This document shows, one piece after another, positions 17,377 to 25,997 of a stretch of DNA of 64,000 nucleotides. The position numbers were made by a program, and so were the translations under genes. The DNA comes from an uncultured Roseibium sp. (GTDB taxonomy: Bacteria > Pseudomonadota > Alphaproteobacteria > Rhizobiales > Stappiaceae). Position 1 is the first letter of the stretch, and each line of letters opens with the position of its first letter. The stretch spans positions 3,286,001 to 3,350,000 of the forward strand of contig NZ_OY780958.1 in assembly GCF_963675985.1 (NCBI RefSeq), in the 5' to 3' direction. The notes under the pieces are model-generated. The model did no database searches. It saw nothing but the letters and a program-made list of their open reading frames with translations, and was not told the DNA's origin.

Positions 17377-18789
17377 ATGGAGCGAAACTCCCATGCCGAC
17401 CGTTTTGCCGAGATTATTGGTGCCGGCAACGTTCTGACCACACCGGAAGACAAGGCGCCGTTTCTGGTCGAACAACGCGACCTGTATCGGGGCACGGCCC
17501 CTATCGTGCTGCGCCCGGGCTCGACCGAGGAAGTCAGCGCGGTTCTGACCTACGCTTACGAGAACGACCTGAAGATCGTTCCGCAGGGTGGCAACACGGG
17601 GCTCGTCGGCGGTCAGATTCCTACGGAAACCGGTGATGAAATCGTGCTTTGCCTCGGCCGGATGAACAAGGTCCGCCATGTCGACCCGGACGGTTTCACC
17701 ATCACGGTGGACGCCGGCGTGGTTCTGGAAACGCTGCAGAATGAAGCGGAAAAGGTCGACCGGCTGTTCCCCTTGTCACTGGGCGCCCAGGGCTCCTGCC
17801 AGATTGGCGGCAACATTTCCACCAATGCCGGCGGAACGGCCGTGCTGGCCTATGGCAACACCCGGGACCTGGTTCTGGGACTGGAAGTGGTGCTTCCGAA
17901 CGGCGACATCTGGAACGGCCTGCGCACCCTGCGCAAGGACAACACCGGTTATGATTTGAAACAATTGTTTATCGGCGCGGAAGGGACGCTCGGCATCATC
18001 ACCGCCGCGTCGCTCAAGCTTTTCCCCAAGCCGAAAAAGCTGGAAGTGGCCTTCATCGGGCTGGCCAATCCGCAGGATGCGCTGAAGCTGTTCTCCATCA
18101 CCAAGGCACAGGCGGGACCGGTCCTGACCGGCTTCGAGATCCTGCCCCGCATCGGGATCGACTTCTGCCTCGCGCATCTGGATGGTGCCCGCGATCCGCT
18201 GGAAGGCACCCATGACTGGTATGTGCTGATGGAACTGTCCAGCGGTTCGGACGCCTTCCCGGTTCGCGACCTGATGGAATCGATCCTTGGCGAAGCCTTC
18301 GAGGCCGGCCTCGTGGAAGATGCAGCCTTTGCCCAGAGCCTTGCCCAGGTGAAGGACTTCTGGCACATCCGCCACGGCATGTCGGAAGTGCAGAAACATG
18401 AGGGCGGCTCGATCAAGCACGATGTCTCCGTGCCCGTCGCCTCGATCCCGGCGTTCCTCGACAAGACCATGGCCGCCGTAACCGAGTTCGTTCCGGGCTG
18501 CCGTCCGGTTCCTTTCGGCCACCTCGGCGACGGCAACATCCACTTCAACGTCAGCCAGCCGCTCGGCATGGACAAGGAAGAGTATCTTTCCAAGTGGGAC
18601 GCGATGAACACCATCGTCCACGGGATCGTCCATGACTTCCACGGATCGATTTCCGCCGAACACGGGATCGGACGCCTGAAGCGCGATCTCCTGAAGGGCG
18701 TGAAGAGTGAACTGGAGCTCGATCTGATGCAGCGCGTGAAGGCTGCCTTCGATCCCAAGGACCTGCTCAATCCGGGCCGGGTTCTCTAA
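17377..18789 (+). CDS. FAD-binding oxidoreductase, D-2-hydroxyglutarate/D-lactate dehydrogenase type
   Basis: A 470-residue flavoprotein of the GlcD/D2HGDH family. The PCMH-type FAD domain has PQGGNTGLVGGQIP and SCQIGGNISTNAGG, and the C-terminal cap ends with SISAEHGIGRLKRD and FDPKDLLNPGRVL, which are family hallmarks; GHLGDGNIHFN supplies the metal/substrate His residues. It would oxidise a D-2-hydroxy acid and pass electrons to ETF or a quinone. An ETF-QO gene is found at 55199 but not in an operon with it. The gene is divergent from fabI. Confidence 0.9.
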   Translation: MERNSHADRFAEIIGAGNVLTTPEDKAPFLVEQRDLYRGTAPIVLRPGSTEEVSAVLTYAYENDLKIVPQGGNTGLVGGQIPTETGDEIVLCLGRMNKVRHVDPDGFTITVDAGVVLETLQNEAEKVDRLFPLSLGAQGSCQIGGNISTNAGGTAVLAYGNTRDLVLGLEVVLPNGDIWNGLRTLRKDNTGYDLKQLFIGAEGTLGIITAASLKLFPKPKKLEVAFIGLANPQDALKLFSITKAQAGPVLTGFEILPRIGIDFCLAHLDGARDPLEGTHDWYVLMELSSGSDAFPVRDLMESILGEAFEAGLVEDAAFAQSLAQVKDFWHIRHGMSEVQKHEGGSIKHDVSVPVASIPAFLDKTMAAVTEFVPGCRPVPFGHLGDGNIHFNVSQPLGMDKEEYLSKWDAMNTIVHGIVHDFHGSISAEHGIGRLKRDLLKGVKSELELDLMQRVKAAFDPKDLLNPGRVL

Positions 18790-19011
18790 ACCCAGCCTGC
18801 GCAATCCTGCGTCCGGCATTGACAAAAGCCGGACGCCTTCCTATCTGGGCTTCCGGGCAGAAGGTCCCGGCCGCTCGCGGACACGTGTCTTTGGTGAAAC
18901 CTTCCCGGCAGAAATTCCTGCCGGCCTCAATCAGCCTTTGCATGTTCATGCAGGCCGATGGCAATGCGAGCCCCGTCGAATGCGCCTGTGACGACATGAA
19001 AGGCGTTGGCA

Positions 19012-19449
19012 ATGTCCCTACCGACCATTTCTGAGCTCAAGGCTCAGGCAAAAAGACTGCGTACGGCCGTTCCCGTGGTGGACGGCAAACCGCTCGGCCA
19101 CGGCCAGGCACTGGAACTCGTTGCCCGGCAATACGGCTACCGTGACTGGAACACCCTGCACGCGGCCGCCGGAAACGGGCCGAAGGTGCTGCTGTCGCTC
19201 GGCGACCGGGTGAGCGGTGACTATCTGCACCAGCCGTTTACCGGCGAAGTCATCGGCGTGGCGGCTGTCGGTGCCCACGGGCACCTGCGGGTCACGGTCC
19301 AGTTCGACGAGCCGGTCGACGTGGTGACCTTCGACAGTTTCTCCGCCTACCGGACCCGCGTGACCGCCACGGTGGATGAATACGGCGTTACCGCCGCCAA
19401 GACCTCCGACGGCGCTCCCCATATGCGCATTCGGCGACTGGCAAGCTAG
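19012..19449 (+). CDS. glyoxalase superfamily protein (Glyoxalase-related domain)
   Basis: A 145-residue protein. The N-terminal half has SELKAQAKRLRT and GHGQALELVARQYGYRDWNTL, a pattern I associate with a helical Glyoxalase-related domain found in alphaproteobacteria; the C-terminal part is beta-rich. No metal site can be assigned. ATG 19012 was preferred to a TTG two codons earlier because GAAAGG lies at a suitable distance. A hairpin terminator follows. Confidence 0.65.
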   Translation: MSLPTISELKAQAKRLRTAVPVVDGKPLGHGQALELVARQYGYRDWNTLHAAAGNGPKVLLSLGDRVSGDYLHQPFTGEVIGVAAVGAHGHLRVTVQFDEPVDVVTFDSFSAYRTRVTATVDEYGVTAAKTSDGAPHMRIRRLAS

Positions 19450-19461
19450 TCCGCAAACAGG

Positions 19462-19498
19462 AAGCCCCTGCCCTTTCCAAGGACAGGGGCTTTCTTTT
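19462..19498. terminator. bidirectional terminator
   Basis: AAGCCCCTG (19462-19470) pairs with CAGGGGCTT (19484-19492), with an inner CCTT/AAGG stem, followed by TTCTTTT on the plus strand. It separates two convergent genes and may serve both. Confidence 0.75.
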
Positions 19499-19510
19499 CT
19501 GCTTCTTGTC

Positions 19511-21595
19511 TTATTTCTTCAGCGGTTCCATCGCCCCGGCGCTCTTGGCGAGACGGACCAGTTCGAGGAACGATCCGCGGTAATTGTATGGATCGTTGCC
19601 GCGGGCGGAGGCTGCCAGGGCAAGCACATCGTCCAGGCTGTACGTGCCGGTGTATTTGCCACCCTTCAGGATCTCGCCGAAGCCGGCGACCGCTGCCGCG
19701 AACCGCGTGTCGTTGGACACATCCGTGATCTTATCCTTGACCGCATTCTTGCCGATCGGGTTCGTGATCAGCTTGCTCACGTCCTCGTCCGGCAGTTTGT
19801 AGCGGATCTTCAGAAAGGCGATCTCATCCGCCTTGTCTGCCGGATCAGACTTCGCCTCGGTCTGGTAGCGCAAAGGCTCGATCAGCGTACCGGATGCCGA
19901 AGCCGGGCGGTATTCGTAGAGCGCCGTCACGGTATGGCCCGCGCCGATATCACCGGCATCGACCTTGTCGTTGTTGAAGTCCTCGCGTTGCAGAGTGCGG
20001 GTTTCATAGCCGATCAGGCGGTACTCGCTGACCTCGGCCGGGTTGAACTCGACCTGGAACTTCACATCCTTCGCGATCGGGAACAACGTGGAGCTTGCCT
20101 CATCGACCAGCACCTTGCGTGCCTCGCTCAACGTGTCGATGTAGCTGGCGTTGCCGTTGCCGTTCTGCGCCAGTTCCTGCATCAGGAGGTCGTTGTAGTT
20201 CCCGCGCCCGAAGCCGAGCACGGACAGGGTCACTCCGGTGTCGCGCTTGCGTTCGACGAAGTCCTTCAGCTGCTCCGGATCGCTGATACCGACATTGAAA
20301 TCACCGTCGGTTGCCAGGATGACCCGATTGATGCCGGTCTTGTCGATATGTTCGCCGGCAAGCTGATAGGCATGACGGATGCCCTCGCCGCCGGCCGTAT
20401 GGCCGCCGGCCGACAGATTGTCGAGCGCCGCGAAAATCTTTCCGGTCTCGGAGGCCCTTGTCGGCTCCAGAACCGTTCCCGCACTGCCGGCATAGGTGAC
20501 GATGGACACCGTATCGTCCGGCCGGAGATTGGAAACCAGCATCCTAAAACCCTGGCGCAGCAGCGGCAGCTTGTCCGGGGCGTTCATCGATCCGGATGTA
20601 TCGATCAGGAACACCAGATTGGCCTTCGGCGCTTGCGCCCGTTCGATCTCGTAGCCCTTGATCCCGATCCGTATCAGGCGTGTTTCCGCGTTCCAGGGCG
20701 TGGGCATGATGGAAACGTCCGCCTTGAACGGCTGGCTCCGGTCCGCGGGCACAGGATAGTCGTAGTCGAAGTAGTTCACCATCTCCTCGATCCGAACCGC
20801 GTCCTTGGGCGGCAAAACGCCCCTGTTCAGGGATTTGCGGATGAAGGCATAAGAGGCGGTGTCGACATCGGCGGAGAAGGTCGAAACCGGATCGTCGGCG
20901 ACCCGTTTGACCGGATTGTCGGGAACGTTGGAAAAGCGGTCGCGGCCCTGATCCTGATAGACGGGCGGCGCCACTTCTGCCTGGGGCGCAATGCCGGAAG
21001 AAAGTTGACCGCCGAAGGATTGCTGAATGCGCATGGGTCCCATCGACCGCGCCCGTCCATCGGCCATTTTTTGAGCCGCCATCGACGGAGCTGCCGCCAT
21101 CGGAGCGACGGCACCCGGCGCGGGCGCAGGTTCCACAGCGACATCGTAGCTGACTTCGGGGCTGGCCTGTTCTTCAACCACAGGCGCCGGTGCTTCCGGC
21201 TTCGCTGAATTCAGGCTCACCAATCCGCCACCGGCGGGTGCCGCCTGCTCCTGATCTCCCTGCTGCGGGGACAGGCGGGGCAGGTTCCGGGAATTCAGAT
21301 TGACGACGAGAACGAGGGCGGCGAGGCTCACGCCGCCGGCAAGAATGTAGGAAAGTCTTGAACGGGTCAGTGTCATGGAAAATCTCCTCAAGATCCGAGC
21401 CGAAATTTCACTGGCTCTTGTCTTGAGACGATCCGAAGCCGCCGATCCTTGGTCGGCCGCACGATTTTTTTCCTGTTCAAGCTCCTCGAACTGAAGCATC
21501 GCCGCGTGGATCGCGGCATGGCGGGTCTCAGGATCGGGGTCGCTTACCCGTTCCTGGCGGAAAGCCGCCTTCAGTTTTTCCAACTCGTCCGTCAT
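19511..21595 (-). CDS. membrane-anchored von Willebrand factor A (YfbK-like) protein coupled to an ECF sigma factor
   Basis: A 694-residue protein. The N-terminal ~80 residues are cytoplasmic-looking and charged (MTDELEKLKAAFRQERVSDP); a single hydrophobic segment (SYILAGGVSLAALVLVV) follows, then a Pro/Ala-rich linker. A YfbK N-terminal domain leads into a vWA domain with intact MIDAS residues: FLIDTSGSMN near residue 325, the Thr of GGHTAGGEG, and ATDGDFNVG. A YfbK-type C-terminal domain completes it. The ATG overlaps the sigma-factor stop (ATGA, 21592-21595). I infer the N-terminus acts as an anti-sigma segment controlled by the extracytoplasmic vWA part. Confidence 0.85.
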   Translation of the reverse strand: MTDELEKLKAAFRQERVSDPDPETRHAAIHAAMLQFEELEQEKNRAADQGSAASDRLKTRASEISARILRRFSMTLTRSRLSYILAGGVSLAALVLVVNLNSRNLPRLSPQQGDQEQAAPAGGGLVSLNSAKPEAPAPVVEEQASPEVSYDVAVEPAPAPGAVAPMAAAPSMAAQKMADGRARSMGPMRIQQSFGGQLSSGIAPQAEVAPPVYQDQGRDRFSNVPDNPVKRVADDPVSTFSADVDTASYAFIRKSLNRGVLPPKDAVRIEEMVNYFDYDYPVPADRSQPFKADVSIMPTPWNAETRLIRIGIKGYEIERAQAPKANLVFLIDTSGSMNAPDKLPLLRQGFRMLVSNLRPDDTVSIVTYAGSAGTVLEPTRASETGKIFAALDNLSAGGHTAGGEGIRHAYQLAGEHIDKTGINRVILATDGDFNVGISDPEQLKDFVERKRDTGVTLSVLGFGRGNYNDLLMQELAQNGNGNASYIDTLSEARKVLVDEASSTLFPIAKDVKFQVEFNPAEVSEYRLIGYETRTLQREDFNNDKVDAGDIGAGHTVTALYEYRPASASGTLIEPLRYQTEAKSDPADKADEIAFLKIRYKLPDEDVSKLITNPIGKNAVKDKITDVSNDTRFAAAVAGFGEILKGGKYTGTYSLDDVLALAASARGNDPYNYRGSFLELVRLAKSAGAMEPLKK

Positions 21596-22131
21596 GCGTC
21601 TGCTTTCGCGATGGATTTGAGTTTTTCTTTCAGTTTCGACATGCGCCAGGAAACCGTCGATTCCTTCACCGACAGGATTTCCGCGGCTTCCGCATGGGTT
21701 CGTTCTTCCGCCAACACCAGGATCGCAGTTTCGCGGAGATCCCCGCCAATCCGGTCCAGCGTCTCGTAGAGCCAGGCGGTCTGGTCTTCGGCGTCCTCGC
21801 GGCCGTCTCGTTCCAACCTGGCCAGTTCCTCGTAGCCGTCGGTGGCGCGATACGCGGACGCCTTGCGCCTGTGCATGTCCCGGGCCGCGTTCAGGACAAC
21901 CCGGTAGAGCCATGTGGTGAACTTCGCTTGCCCGCGAAAGCTCTGCAGCCTTTTCGGCAGAGAGGCGCAGATATCCTGTGCCAGATCCTCCGCATCCTCA
22001 CGCAGGCCGGTGAGACGGAAGGCCAGCCGGTAGACCCGGTCATAATGGCGTTCGAGCAGACAGCGGAACGCACCCGCATTGCCTGCGGCGGCCCATTCGG
22101 CCAGATCCTCGTCGTTCGCCTGCATGTCCAT
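21592..22131 (-). CDS. ECF-family RNA polymerase sigma factor
   Basis: A 179-residue sigma-70 family protein with region 2 (YRLAFRLTGLREDAEDLAQD) and region 4 (TAILVLAEERTHAEAAEILS, then VKESTVSWRMSKLKEKL). This is the minimal ECF layout. It is first in a two-gene unit with the vWA protein, whose start overlaps its stop, the usual arrangement of an ECF sigma factor and its regulator. The promoter class it recognises cannot be assigned. Confidence 0.92.
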   Translation of the reverse strand: MDMQANDEDLAEWAAAGNAGAFRCLLERHYDRVYRLAFRLTGLREDAEDLAQDICASLPKRLQSFRGQAKFTTWLYRVVLNAARDMHRRKASAYRATDGYEELARLERDGREDAEDQTAWLYETLDRIGGDLRETAILVLAEERTHAEAAEILSVKESTVSWRMSKLKEKLKSIAKADA

Positions 22132-22203
22132 CTTGATAGGTTAGACGAAACGCCACGGCCGATCCTTGGCAATCGGATAAATATTTTTCAAAAAGCTTTA
22201 CCG

Positions 22204-23031
22204 TCAGGATTTTCGGGTAACCACCAGATGCCCCGGCACCGGTTCGCCGTCTTCCAGCCGTACGGTGATCGGGTCGAAGGACAGGATTTCGAAACCTTCC
22301 TCCGCAAGGCGGTCCCGCAAATAAGCTTCCCCCTGGGCAAAACGCTGCTTCGGCCCGACCATGTAGGGCCGGCCCTGCAGAACGTCATCGGCCAGGGTTT
22401 CCGTCGAAAAGGCCAGATAACCGTCGGGCTGCAGCCGGTCGGCCGCCGCCTTCAGGATCGGTTCGACGGCGCCCAGATAGGGAAAGACATCCGTTGCCGC
22501 GATCATGTCCCAGGACGGACGGCTGCCGTCGTCTTCCTCGAACTCCTCCAGGAAGGAGACGGCTTCGCCGACATAAAGGTCATCATAGACCTCCCGGTCG
22601 AAGGCGAGTTCCACGATACGTTCCGATAGATCGACGCCGGTCAGGTGCTCGACGCAATCGCTGAAAGCCACGCCCGTCAGGCCGGTGCCACAGCCAAGAT
22701 CGAGAAGCCGTTCGAACGGACCGATGCCGAGCTGGCGCACCTTTTCGCGCAGCATCAGCGGCACGCAGTAACCCAGCTGGTCGACCAGGATGTCGTCGAA
22801 CACGTCCGCATTCTGGTCGAACAGGGTTTCCACATAGGCGTCGGGCATCTTTTCCGGCGTGTCACCCCGGCCCATGGCGGCAAGGCGGATCGAGACCCCG
22901 CCGGTATCGGAGGGGTCCAGCTCAAGCGCTTCGCGATAGGCTTTTGCCGCGCCTTCCAGGTCTCCGGATTTTTCCAGCTCCAGCCCCCGGTTATAGACCT
23001 CGGCCAGGGCGTCCTCGTCGATGTCGCTCAT
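22204..23031 (-). CDS. TPR-containing class I SAM-dependent methyltransferase
   Basis: A 275-residue protein. Residues 6-40 form one tetratricopeptide-like repeat (YNRGLELEKSGDLEGAAKAY, ending in LELDP). The methyltransferase domain has LLDLGCGTGLTG (109-120) and a later AATDVFPYLG segment. ATG 23031 is preferred over an ATG five codons earlier because GGAAAG lies 7 nt before it. Similar TPR-methyltransferases are common in Hyphomicrobiales; the substrate is unknown. Confidence 0.85.
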   Translation of the reverse strand: MSDIDEDALAEVYNRGLELEKSGDLEGAAKAYREALELDPSDTGGVSIRLAAMGRGDTPEKMPDAYVETLFDQNADVFDDILVDQLGYCVPLMLREKVRQLGIGPFERLLDLGCGTGLTGVAFSDCVEHLTGVDLSERIVELAFDREVYDDLYVGEAVSFLEEFEEDDGSRPSWDMIAATDVFPYLGAVEPILKAAADRLQPDGYLAFSTETLADDVLQGRPYMVGPKQRFAQGEAYLRDRLAEEGFEILSFDPITVRLEDGEPVPGHLVVTRKS

Positions 23032-23130
23032 GCTTGCGCTTTCCATTGATGGATCAGGACGCCGGGATACCCGTGGTTCGGCCGTTTGAACAGGCTTTTT
23101 TCCGGGGGCGGTCTTGTTTCCGGGGAGACC

Positions 23131-23892
23131 TTAAAAGAGATCCATCTGCCCGTCGTCGGGCTTTGCTGCGCCAGCGGACGCCTTTTTCGGCTTATCCGAC
23201 CTTTCGGTCCGTACGGTCCGATCCTCCGGCTCGACCTCGTCTTGCAGGTCCGGGTCGTCGTTGGAGACCTTATTCACCCTGGGAGAGACCGGAATCGCGG
23301 TCAGATAATCCTCCGGCGCCGGCACCAGCAGCTTTTTTGCGTCTCTCACCATGACGTTGCCTGTATCGAGCCAATCATCGAAGGCTTCCGGCATCAGGAT
23401 CGCGGGCATGCGATGGTGGATCCGGCCGATCGTCTTGTTGGCGGTGGTGGTCAGCACCGCGCCGGTGTCGATATCGCCACCGTCCGGGTCCGACCATGTG
23501 TCCCACAAACCCGCGAAAGCCATCAGGCCACCATCCGCCGGGCTGATCCAATAGGGTTGCTTGCCCTCCGGTGTCCGGCGCCATTCGTAAAACCCAGAGG
23601 CCGGGATCAGGCAGCGGTGATGGCGCATCGCCGCGCGGAACGACGGCTTTTCGGCCGCCGTCTCCGCCCGGGCATTGATCAGGAGCGAGAAGCTTGCCGG
23701 ATCCTTCACCCAGGAGGGGACCAGTCCCCAGCGCACAAGCGCGAAGTGCCGCTCGCCATGTTCCCGGCGCACGGTCGCGATCGGCTGGGTGGGCGCGATA
23801 TTGTAGCGCGGAGGGAAGTTCGGCAGATCGATATAGGCAAAGAGCGCGCGAACATCGTCCGGTGTGGCTGTCAGGCTGAAGCGGCCGCACAT
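23131..23892 (-). CDS. SOS response-associated peptidase family protein (YedK/HMCES)
   Basis: A 253-residue protein of the SRAP family, which crosslinks to abasic sites in single-stranded DNA through Cys2. Catalytic residues are all visible: Cys2 (after Met removal, MCGRFS), Asn73 (INARAE), Glu103 (FYEW) and His160 (HHRMP). A C-terminal extension from about residue 205 is charged and disordered-looking and ends GQMDLF; QMDLF at the extreme C-terminus fits the bacterial beta-clamp-binding consensus QxxLF. No LexA box was found upstream. Confidence 0.93.
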   Translation of the reverse strand: MCGRFSLTATPDDVRALFAYIDLPNFPPRYNIAPTQPIATVRREHGERHFALVRWGLVPSWVKDPASFSLLINARAETAAEKPSFRAAMRHHRCLIPASGFYEWRRTPEGKQPYWISPADGGLMAFAGLWDTWSDPDGGDIDTGAVLTTTANKTIGRIHHRMPAILMPEAFDDWLDTGNVMVRDAKKLLVPAPEDYLTAIPVSPRVNKVSNDDPDLQDEVEPEDRTVRTERSDKPKKASAGAAKPDDGQMDLF

Positions 23893-24015
23893 AAGTGATC
23901 CTGTCCCCTCAATCTTCCACCGTCTGCCCCGGCACAGGACTCTTCCCTTGAGTTAGGCAATTGGCAACGAAGACATATTAATTTGAATCGCGAGTTTAGC
24001 CGTTGGGGGAAGAGT

Positions 24016-24528
24016 ATGGAATCCGAAGATCCAGTTCTAGGCGCCGGTATCCTGGCAGCCGACAGGCTGGAACGGGCGAATATCAATCCCACGACAGGAT
24101 TGGCGACGGACTACCTGAATCACTTCAACGAAGTCGTCATGCTGCTGGAGATGCTTCCGGCCATGCCGGATTGCGCCGAGGACGTTCTCGAATGGGAACC
24201 GCTCGACTACGAATCCCACTTCGAAAATTCGAGCTTTTCGGAAAAGCAGCTGGCGATCACCGCTTATCACGCAGCCCCCGTCAATCTTCGGACCCACCTG
24301 GAATCACGCGTGGCGCAGATTGATGCCGCGGTTCTGGCCGCCCAGGATAAACTGCGCAGTGTTCCGGATCCGGGCATGGTGGCGGCGGAAATCGCGGAAG
24401 CGGCCACCAATGTTATCAAGCCGCTGATCTCCGTTGCCAGCGGCGTCATCCACGGACACGTGGAACCGATGGAGGCCGCTCCGGAAGGTGAAGCCGCACA
24501 GGCGGAAATCGATGCCCTGTTCGCCTGA
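24016..24528 (+). CDS. hypothetical protein with C-terminal FliM-N-like (CheY-binding) peptide
   Basis: A 170-residue acidic, mostly helical protein I cannot assign to a named family. There is no signal peptide or membrane segment. It ends AQAEIDALFA (161-170), closely matching the N-terminal peptide of flagellar FliM (SQAEIDALL), which binds phosphorylated CheY. ATG 24016 is preceded by GGGGGAAGAG; an upstream TTG has no such signal. No chemotaxis gene is adjacent in the window. Confidence 0.7.
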   Translation: MESEDPVLGAGILAADRLERANINPTTGLATDYLNHFNEVVMLLEMLPAMPDCAEDVLEWEPLDYESHFENSSFSEKQLAITAYHAAPVNLRTHLESRVAQIDAAVLAAQDKLRSVPDPGMVAAEIAEAATNVIKPLISVASGVIHGHVEPMEAAPEGEAAQAEIDALFA

Positions 24529-24579
24529 GGCGGCACAGGTCAATGGCCCCAACGCCTCGGCTATGGCACAGACGCCGGC

Positions 24580-25008
24580 ATGAGTGCTTCGCGCCACTAT
24601 CCACCGGTTCCGCTTCTGGGCGTCAGCGTCGTTTGTCATCGCAATGACGACGTCCTTCTGATCAAGCGTTCCAAACCGCCCTACCAGGACCACTGGAGCC
24701 TTCCCGGTGGCCTTGTCGATCTGGGCGAATCCCTGAAAGGCGCGGCCGAACGGGAACTTCTCGAGGAAACGGGGATCCGTGCGGATCTCGGCGCACCGGT
24801 GGATACGTTCGACAGTATCCACAAGGATGCGGACGGACGGGTCTCTTCGCATTTCGTCCTGGTGGTCTTCGCTGGACCCTATATGTCGGGCACTGTCGCT
24901 GCGGGCGATGATGCCGCCGATGCCCGCTGGGTGCCGCTCACCGGACTGGACGATCTCGACACCACACCGGGAACGCCTCTGCGAATCCGCCGGATCCTGG
25001 GTCTGTAA
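24580..25008 (+). CDS. Nudix hydrolase
   Basis: A 142-residue protein with a complete Nudix box from Gly44 to Ile66: G-x5-E50-x7-R58-E-L-L-E-E-T-G-I. The fold hydrolyses nucleoside diphosphate derivatives with divalent metal. The upstream strand HWSLPGGLVDLGES is typical of MutT-like ADP-ribose or dNTP enzymes. It is followed after 66 nt by the TIGR02301 gene. The substrate is not specified by sequence. Confidence 0.92.
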   Translation: MSASRHYPPVPLLGVSVVCHRNDDVLLIKRSKPPYQDHWSLPGGLVDLGESLKGAAERELLEETGIRADLGAPVDTFDSIHKDADGRVSSHFVLVVFAGPYMSGTVAAGDDAADARWVPLTGLDDLDTTPGTPLRIRRILGL

Positions 25009-25074
25009 AAATCCGCTGGTCCCGCCGAGCGATAGGTCTTGCGTGGCGGCCGCGGGCATGTACATCATCCGGCC

Positions 25075-25473
25075 ATGACGCTTCTGCTTCGCACATTCAC
25101 GATTGCCGCCTTCTGGGCAGCTCTGACGCTTGCGACTTCCGCCGCACACGCGCAGGCGGCGCGAGGCTCCGAGCCGCCTTACGAGCAGGACCTTTTACGG
25201 CTTTCGGAAGTCATGGGCGCCTTGCACTTCCTCCGCCCCTTGTGCGGACATGACGACGCCCCTTCCTGGCGTGACCGCATGACCACGCTCCTGGACACGG
25301 AAGTTGGGGACGAAATCCGCCGGCGACGCTTCATCGCGCGGTTCAACCGGGGATATCGTGGTTTCTCAACCGTTTACCGAGATTGCACAATCTCAGCGCG
25401 TCTCGCTTTGAGACAGTATATATCCGAGGGCGAAACGATCATCAGCGACGTTACCAGCCGTTACGGCCGGTAA
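25075..25473 (+). CDS. TIGR02301 family protein
   Basis: A 132-residue secreted protein conserved in Hyphomicrobiales. A signal peptide (about 1-26, ending AAHAQA) is followed by LRLSEVMGALHFLRPLCG and a later RGFSTVYRDCTISARL, giving two conserved cysteines that could form a disulphide. Its function is unknown. I used ATG 25075; an earlier in-frame codon would place charged residues before the signal. Confidence 0.8.
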   Translation: MTLLLRTFTIAAFWAALTLATSAAHAQAARGSEPPYEQDLLRLSEVMGALHFLRPLCGHDDAPSWRDRMTTLLDTEVGDEIRRRRFIARFNRGYRGFSTVYRDCTISARLALRQYISEGETIISDVTSRYGR

Positions 25474-25662
25474 TTGGAGCACGGTGCCCTAACTCTTACC
25501 GATTGGTTAACCTTTTTCGTCAATTTTGTGAATGCTTGTTAAGTTTGCGTTCACGGTTGGTTATCCTCACGGTTCGCCGTGCTAGGATTTTTATCAAGAG
25601 ATTCGAAGGGCTTCATCCGCCGCTGATTTGGCCAAGGATGGGTAGGAACCGGTAAGGGAACA

Positions 25663-25935
25663 ATGATTAACGACGAATACAGTGATGCGGCGATGGAAGC
25701 TGAGTTTGCCGAAGACGAGGACATCCGGCGGGCTGCTTTGGGCTTTATTTCCGATGCCTGGGCCGAGGCGATTGCCTGCGGTGTGGATGCGGATGCGGTC
25801 GCCCATGCGGCCATGTTCACCGCTCTGGCAGATCTGGTGGCGACCTATGGCGAAGATGCGGTCGCCAAGCTGGCGGAAGGTCTTCCGGACCGGATCCAGC
25901 GCGGCGACTACACCGTCAACCGAATTCTGCAGTAA
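25663..25935 (+). CDS. small conserved hypothetical protein
   Basis: A 90-residue acidic helical protein (INDEYSDAAMEAEFAEDEDI at the start). AAGGGAACA lies just before the ATG and a strong terminator follows, so it is a well-formed single-gene unit. I recognise no domain. The preceding 189-nt gap is AT-rich and likely holds its promoter. Confidence 0.65.
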   Translation: MINDEYSDAAMEAEFAEDEDIRRAALGFISDAWAEAIACGVDADAVAHAAMFTALADLVATYGEDAVAKLAEGLPDRIQRGDYTVNRILQ

Positions 25936-25954
25936 CCTGCTTTGACGAGACCTT

Positions 25955-25987
25955 AAAAAGGCCGGCGCATTGTGCCGGCTTTTTTCT
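25955..25987. terminator. bidirectional intrinsic terminator
   Basis: A GCCGGC/GCCGGC stem (25961-25966 and 25974-25979) extended by A/T pairs, with six T residues on the plus strand and five A residues before the stem that act as the T-tract for the minus strand. It lies between the small hypothetical gene and convergent lysE. Confidence 0.85.
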
Positions 25988-25997
25988 TTTTAAGTGT

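Noticed and set aside
22144..22165. Possible ECF-type autoregulated promoter (GGATC ... CGTC on the minus strand) before the sigma gene
   Set aside because: The 13-nt spacing is shorter than the 16-17 nt normal for ECF promoters and the -35 is not GGAAC.
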